This document shows positions 58,232-64,000 of a stretch of 64,000 nt of DNA, in pieces. The stretch comes from Tricholoma matsutake (Eukaryota > Basidiomycota > Agaricomycetes > Agaricales > Tricholomataceae), in the NCBI GenBank assembly GCA_026075535.2, contig AP026549.1, forward strand, positions 2,604,001 to 2,668,000. The letters run 5' to 3'. Under the pieces are notes generated by a model that saw nothing but the letters and a program-made list of their open reading frames with translations, did not search any database and had not been told where the DNA came from. Numbering within the stretch: position 1 is the first letter of the stretch; each line of letters opens with the position of its first letter. Made by a program: the position numbers and the translations under genes.

Positions 58232-59638
58232 ATGGCCCCGAAGTCTCACTCAGCTAAACCTGCATCTGGCTCCAAGGCAAAATTGACATCAAGCACATCT
58301 GCTGCGAAAATCAAGCAGGAATTGCTGAAGGGTCGTAAACCAGGCTCATATTTTGTCTTCCTGTGCGACAATTACTCATTGCATCCAAAAAAATACAGCT
58401 GTATCTCCTAGCGCAAAGGGAAACAAGAAAATCAAACAGGAATTATTGAAGGGTCATAAACCAGGTCAGTACTTTGTCCTGCTCAACAATTGCTTATTGC
58501 ATCCACAAAACCATAGCTGTAACCCCTAGCATGAAGGAAAACCACAAGATTAAGCAGGAATTGCTGAAGAACTCTAAAGGAGGTCGGTACTTTGTTATCT
58601 CTAACAACGATCACTTATTACATCCAAAACATAGCCGTATCCTCCAGTGCACAGGAAAGCCATGACGCGCAATTAAAAAAACTGGAAGGCAGGTCAATAT
58701 CCATGGACCATTTGTAATGCTTATTATTTCCTGTTTGCAGCCAAGAACAATACCTTGCGAAGGACTCTGGCTATGAAGGAACATTCTACAACTACAATGA
58801 TGATACCATGCCCAGAAAAGGGAGTTGCCGGTAATGGATTCAATCTACAAGAGGCCATGGGGCTTGCAGATGATGGGGAGACATACAACCTTCTTTGAGT
58901 GGGTCCTACCAGCATGCACACTTATCTCTCACTCATGATTGTAGCACGCTGTTTGGGACCTATCAGCTAAAGCAGGGCTCGACTGTGCAGTATTGTGGCA
59001 CTGCCAACCCAAAGAACTTATTAGCAAGATTATTGGAGCCATATCTGTCCTTCCTTTTTACTTTTTACATGTCATATCTTTCTAACAATATTATACTCTA
59101 GGCACGACAGTGTCACGGCTATTTCAAGCAGTTCCCACATGGTTGGCCCATCAAAGAATTCCTCAAATCAAATCTGAAGAACAAACGCGCATATGCATGC
59201 AAACATGGATATCTGGGAGATCAGACAAATCGTGATAAGGAAGGGTACAATGGTGGCGAAGGAAGCAAAGGAGAAGGAAGCAAAGGAAGCGACGATAGGA
59301 ATGATGGTGTTGAAGGGGCTAGTAGCAACGGCAGTGACAATAGGAGCAGTAACGAGTCAGGCGATGATGACGACCAGGGTGGCAATGACAACAGGGCTGG
59401 TGACTATGGTGACTATGACAGGGCCGGCAGCTACGATGGGGCTGGTGGTTACGGAGCCGGTGACTATGACGGAGCTGGTGACTATGACGGAGCTGGTGAC
59501 TATGACGGAGCTGGTGACTATGATGGAGCTGGTGACTATGATGGAGCTGGTGATGATGATGGGGCCAGTGACTATAATGGAGCCAGTGACCACGATGATG
59601 AGGGCCCGGGTATCTCTTCAGGTGAGGATGACCTGTAA
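58232..59638 (+). CDS. Hypothetical gene with duplicated exon-intron units and a GAGDYD tail
   Basis: It starts MAPKSHSAKPASGSKAKLTS (an upstream in-frame Met lies at 58220). The next exons repeat KIKQELLKG / AVSPSAKGNKKIKQELLKG / AVTPSMKENHKIKQELLKN, separated by copies of the same intron (ACTTTGTC...CTCATTGCATCC...ATAG). A later exon has QEQYLAKDSGYEGTFYNYND; another has HLSLTHDCSTLFGTYQLKQG and CGTANPKNLLARLLE. The last exon (59101-59638) has ARQCHGYFKQFPHGWPIKEF, a charged linker and eight GAGDYD-type repeats, ending SSGEDDL. The link between 58830 and 58890 is uncertain (a TAA there must be spliced or is a lesion), so it may be a pseudogene. No family is recognised. Confidence 0.5.
58303..58660 (+). 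repeat. Tandem 118-121 bp unit spanning exon and intron, three copies
   Basis: ATCAAGCAGGAATTGCTGAA and its variants occur at 58310, 58431 and 58549. Each is followed by a donor region (CAGGTCAGTACTTTGT or variant) and an acceptor ending ATAG or ACAG. Copy 1 has GC in place of GT at the homologous donor. Confidence 0.8.
59445..59600 (+). repeat. 18 bp coding tandem repeat (GGAGCTGGTGACTATGAC)n
   Basis: About eight units encode GAGDYD, within the last exon of the gene above. The antisense open frame here is a shadow. Confidence 0.9.
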
Positions 59639-60923
59639 TATTATTAGGATGAGTGATATTTGGGGTAGGCCAAGGAAGAGGATGGAAAGGCCAATTCTAC
59701 CGACAATAGTAGCTATTCAATGAGTTGTAGTCTGGATCTTAATTGATGAATTAGTTCTTCCAAATGGATGAATTGTTTATATTTCAAATGTTCTATGGTT
59801 CCTGAATAGCCTATTGAAAGTGGATGATTTTACATATTTCATTGTTACCAAATAGCCTATCAAAAATGTATGATTTTAATGTTCTATGGTTACTGAATAA
59901 ATCCACCTGGAGTGGACGAATTTTCTACAACATGTTAAAAATGACATGGTATGAAACATGCCATTTTCGACATGAATTTCACCACTTCGGTTTGTCCCTT
60001 TAAAAAATGAAATTGATACCATGGCATCATACAATTACCAGCTGATAAGTATACCACTCTGGGATGAAATTTATTCCCTCCTGTGGATTGTATTTATCCC
60101 CTCTGTGGATGAAATTTATTCCCTCTGTGGATTGTATTTGTTCCCTCTGTGGATGAAATTTATTCCCTCCAGGTATTATATTCAGCACTTGTGGACACTA
60201 ATAATGGTATGAATTGTCATATATAAGAGGGAGGAATTGGGGTGTGAATTTCTGGCGTTGGGGGGTCCACAGTGAAATGCACATGATGTTCAAATTCTAG
60301 TGCATGGTTCCGGCGTCGTTGGGTGCATTCCGGCTTGCCAATATTGTTGTGCCCCCGCTCCAATAAATCCTTTTCTGTCTAGGCTTCTTCATATCAATCA
60401 ATCCATCACCTGTTCCTGAATCGTGATCGGGGAGTGGACAGGTTGGCAGGAGAGGCTATTAATAACTATGATCAATGCACTGTATGGTAATGTGTAGCTA
60501 GGAACCAGAATGATGAAAACATAAAACATTCTTAAAACCAGAATGATAGTTCATGAAAACATAAAATTTACTTGGGACCTACCTCTTGCTCCTTTCAAAG
60601 TCTTAGCAACTATGATCAACTTCCCAAGTCTCCACTATGGGGCCTGAGGGGTAGGAAAACTATCCCACATTTCATACCTTTAGATAGTGTAAAATGATAT
60701 ATTTATGGTATAGTTTTCATGTATTGATAAACCCCAAAATGGAATAAGTTTCATCAGGAGTTGGCATGAAAATCTACCACTAAGAGGAGTGAAAAAGAAT
60801 GCCTTTTCCTACCTGTAAGGGATGAGTCGATGGGATGAAAACCTCCCACATTTTGTCCCCAGTTCATCCCACACCAAATTCATCCCATGGGATAATTTTC
60901 ATCTTTAGATGGGCATAAATAAC
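59639..60923. other. Gap with MITE-like and tandem repeats
   Basis: No gene is seen. 60057-60180 is a tandem repeat of about 37 bp (TCTGTGGATGAAATTTATTC, CCTCTGTGGATTGTATT). 59740-59960 has three spaced copies of a TTCTATGGTTCCTGAATAG-like motif with GGATGAATT. 60640-60900 has TCATCCCA/GGGATGAA-type inverted motifs, typical of decayed miniature elements. Confidence 0.55.
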
Positions 60924-63900
60924 TAGTGGTGTGAAAGTTCAGTTCCGAACCTTGGTTTGAACCAGACTTTTGCAGAACTGAACCTTGCATCCGGTTCAAG
61001 GTTTGTGTAGAGGTGCTGAACCGAACCCAAGGTCAGGTTCTGGGTTTGGCCAGCAGAACCCCCTTGAACGTGTTTGAACGTGGTTTGAACTGACAAGTCT
61101 TGCAAAGTCACTTGATCTGGGATCTGGGCGCAATTCGACTTATTAGTCAGCATTATAGTTCCCATACCAACAAAGCATGTGGGTATGACCCTCGCACAAC
61201 TAATTTCCCCTGCCTGATTTGCTGGTTTTTCTCTTTTTCTCCCATTGCCCCGCATTGGCAGTTCTCATCTCCCCTGGCACCAACCATATGGTCATCACAT
61301 AAATTTCTTCACATGATCAGCCCCCATTTTATCGCCCTTGCTTTCCAAAATCTGTATGTTGAAAGTGACAGGGCAGGCCTCTTTATTTTATTTTTTGTAG
61401 ACCACTAATTAATTGAAATGGGGACCTGGCTCATGCTTCACTTGGAAGATTTCTCCTTTCATCTTGTTCTTTCGAATTCCTACTTATGCATCATTAATTA
61501 TTTTTCAGAACATCAACTATAAAATGTGTTGAAGCCAGACTTCTATGGCAGTATAAATCACTCAAATAATGACACCTCCACCTGACCTTGGGTGTGCTGT
61601 TTGTCCCAATGGCTCCCTCAAAGATGCCTCAGAAATCAATTGGCACTTTGACAAGGATGACAACACCCCATTCACTGTCACTGCAAAATCACCAGAATCT
61701 GGTTCTTCTCAGACCCTTCATCCATTTTTCTTGGGTCAGGCATCGCCAGCTATCCTAGTCGCAGGTTCTCATCAATCTGGCTGTGCCATCCACCCATCTA
61801 ATCATGTTGTTGACCCTGACAATGTGATGAATTCTACTTCATCTACTCAGAAGCAAAAAGCTCCAGTTCGCAAGTCATCTTGTCATGTCATTCAAATGAC
61901 TGTCCATCTGTCAGAAGACTCATGCGATGACAAGTCTGATGGTGAGGATGCCACGACATCTCCGCCCATGCATGGGGAGTCGACGGATGTTGAAGAAACC
62001 GAGGATGCAGTAAGTGGACAAGAGTATATGTCACTAAGGGCCATGGCAGAGGCTGATCATGAGGTAAGTGCAGCCTTTGCTTCAACCATTGTCTGCATTA
62101 ATAACCTAGTAATGTCAAGATGATCCACAAAAAATTGAAGAGTGATGCTACCGCTGATGTTTGCACGATGTTTCACTGAGATAAAGAGCACAAGAACCTG
62201 GACACTGGGAAAGTCCAAGATGGACACTGGTGCAAGATTTGCCTGTAAGTGGCCAAATCAATCAGTTTTAATCATGAATACATAACCTTTGTCCATTAGA
62301 GATAATCCTGCTGTCGAACAGAAGGATTGTTTCTTTACAGGGGGAGTTTCAAGTTTAAGAACACACATTGCTCAGTGAGTCGGGTTTAATTCATCAAATG
62401 TCATAACTTCTAAATGGGTAAACACAGCAAAAAAGGACACATAAAAGTATACCTTGAACGATGCAAGGCTTTGGATATCAAGCCACACTCAAGAGCAATG
62501 TCAGGACTCATGTCCACATCCACTGATGGGTACCCAAATTCCAGATATGATTCAGGCAATGACTGGTTACTAATTAGTCACCTCATAGGTTGCTCCAAAG
62601 TAGTTGGGACTCAATTGTCAGTCGTGAGCCCAAACAGCCACTGTTTACTACAAAAGGACTTCTCGACTACATTGTCAAGCTGATTGTATGCAAGGATGAG
62701 GTATGTCTTCCTGCCAGTGTGCTTGTGATATTTTTTGACTAAGGACCTCTCAAGGCGTTTCGACTGATTAAACAAGGAAGCTTCTGGCGGCTCATCAGAT
62801 ACTGCTGACCAAGCCTTACAGAGAAAGACATCCCACATCGCCACACCCTTCATGCAGAGCTATTATGTCATGCTCACCTTGCAGAGAATACAGTCTGAGA
62901 GAAGCTCAAGGTATGCTGGAATCAGGTCTTCAGATCATTGTGATCTCAAACACACTTTTAGCACCTCCCATGCAAGGTCTCTTTCACTTTTGATGCCTGG
63001 ATGTCACAGCCTGGGGACCCTTACCTGTCAATCACTGGTCACTACATTGATGCGCCCATCGATCGACCCAATAATTGGGAACTCAAGATGGAGCAATTAG
63101 CATTCAAAACTATTGAAGGACAACACACTGGTAAAAATATCGCATTGATCCTCACCCACACAGTTGCCTGCTATGAGCTGAATGGCAAGGTGAGAAGATC
63201 TTTATTAAATTGCCATTTCTGATCCTAGCTAATGTCAAAAAAACTGCCACAGGTTGGTTAAATTACCGCTGATGGGGCTTCAGTCAATGGTACCACCATC
63301 CATGAGTTTGAAAATGAAATTGACAATGCCGATGATGGTTGGACCACTCAGGAACACAATATATTGTATGTACACCTGTTTACTTCAAGTTCTAAGTGGC
63401 CTGGATCACCAAAGCATTATCAGATGCATGGAACATTCCCTTCACATTGCTTCAAAGCACTTTGTTGAAGCTGTGGCACCTGGATCACCTATGTCCATCC
63501 ACAAGAAGGTCAAAGCAGCATTGGAAAAGGCTAGGGACAATGGTGAACTTGACCTCGATGAATTCAATGAAGCTCTCACCTCAATCAATGCTGTGGATCA
63601 AGCCAACAATCACGATGGCAAGCGATGGTAATTTTATGCCAGGAGACTCACTTGGAAAGGCTCTCGCACTTGTGAAGCAGGTATAAAATTATCCATTATA
63701 CATCACAAAGTCTGCTAATCCTGTGTCTAGATTTGGATGTCTCCCCAGGCAAGGATGTTTTTCAAATCATCATGCAGTTGGGTTGGGGTCAAACCCCTCA
63801 AGCTTCTTCTCTGGATTTGTACTTGATGGGCATTGCTTTACAAATTTCTTGATAGGTTACTGATGCTACAAAAGGTATCATGATCTTCTACCAAACTTAC

Positions 63901-64000
63901 TCTGGCCGCTGATAGTGATCTTGCAGGGTGTGGATCAATTTGTTCTCCTGGCCAATGCCAGTGAGAAAGTACCAAATTTGTCAAAAGATCAAACATATGC
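60924..64000 (+). mobile_element. hAT element, left end present, right end beyond the window
   Basis: TAGTGGTGTGAAAGTTC at 60924 resembles the TAGTGCTGT terminus of the element at 26695. It is followed by a cluster of GGTTC/GAACC/TTGAACC motifs (60940-61090) like hAT subterminal sites. The transposase starts at 61569. The preceding 8 bases TAAATAAC (60916-60923) would be the target duplication, predicted to recur at the right end outside this window. Confidence 0.65.
61569..64000 (+). pseudogene. hAT-family transposase, partial and decayed
   Basis: Exon 1 (61569-62063) is an acidic/polar N-terminus ending EYMSLRAMAEADHE. A BED-type zinc finger exon has DKEHKNLDTGKVQDGHWCKICL, then GGVSSLRTHIA. 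The following exons have RCKALDIKPHSRA, GLLDYIVKLIVCKDE (after a frameshift near 62650), SFTFDAWMSQPGDPYLSITG, YIDAPIDRPNNWELKMEQLA, ITADGASVNGTT (catalytic Asp region), CMEHSLHIASKHFVEAVAP (CxxH motif) and GDSLGKALALVKQ; the frame continues past the window end. Stops: TGA 62177, 62806 and 62896 at expected Arg codons, and TAA in VGxITADG near 63258. Introns are about 45-60 bp. Confidence 0.85.

Noticed and set aside
59357..59593. Minus-strand Ile/Val/Thr/Ser repeat frame
   Set aside because: Antisense of the GAGDYD-coding tandem repeat.
60940..61090. GGTTTGAACC and GGTTCAAGG strings resembling tRNA T-arms
   Set aside because: No acceptor, D or anticodon arms; the motif recurs many times and lies at the hAT terminus.

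Overview
The window reads as an agaricomycete (mushroom-forming basidiomycete) chromosome segment, dominated by transposable elements. The evidence is a laccase gene with ten introns of 48-59 bp, two KDZ-superfamily transposons, a CACTA/Plavaka-type transposase, hAT elements and an agaricomycete-type Ty3/gypsy retrotransposon. The species cannot be named from the sequence. I saw no rRNA, tRNA or CRISPR array.

Layout. 1-1.9 kb is a complex satellite built on GGCATT hexamers. 2.4-3.3 kb holds a broken ubiquitin-peptidase-like gene (minus). From about 3.9 to 24.6 kb there is a three-level nest. A host leucine-rich F-box-like gene is split at 4532/23634 by a Ty3/gypsy element (4533-23633). That element is itself split by a 9.4 kb KDZ transposon (KDZ1, 12697-22096), which carries a TET/JBP-type dioxygenase gene, a KDZ transposase and an uncharacterised antisense gene. 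24.6-26.7 kb is low-complexity DNA. 26695-28162 is a non-autonomous hAT element with an 8 bp target duplication. An intact secreted laccase lies at 29182-31254. Relics of a retropepsin and a ubiquitin peptidase follow. About 32.28-48.94 kb is a second, 16.7 kb KDZ element (KDZ2): terminal inverted repeats, long subterminal inverted repeats, a CxC2-type KDZ transposase, a homologue of the KDZ1 antisense gene, and three cargo genes (an IPGSP-repeat protein, a Zn2Cys6-like coiled-coil protein and an uncharacterised protein with a charged, helix-like tail). 49.4-53.0 kb is a Plavaka transposase. It faces an uncharacterised gene (54.6-56.7 kb) across a 237 bp-arm inverted repeat. 58.2-59.6 kb is a gene with tandemly duplicated exon-intron units. 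From 60924 to the window edge is a decayed autonomous hAT element.

Common thread. Nearly every transposon gene is interrupted by TGA codons exactly where the family has arginine (CGA), and the gypsy integrase has lost its catalytic Asp by a change consistent with CpG to CpA. The laccase has no such lesion. This is the pattern expected if repeats are methylated at CpG and decay by deamination. It sits beside a mobile element that carries a predicted 5-methylcytosine oxidase gene (TET/JBP), so element-borne demethylation against host methylation is the most interesting system-level hypothesis here.
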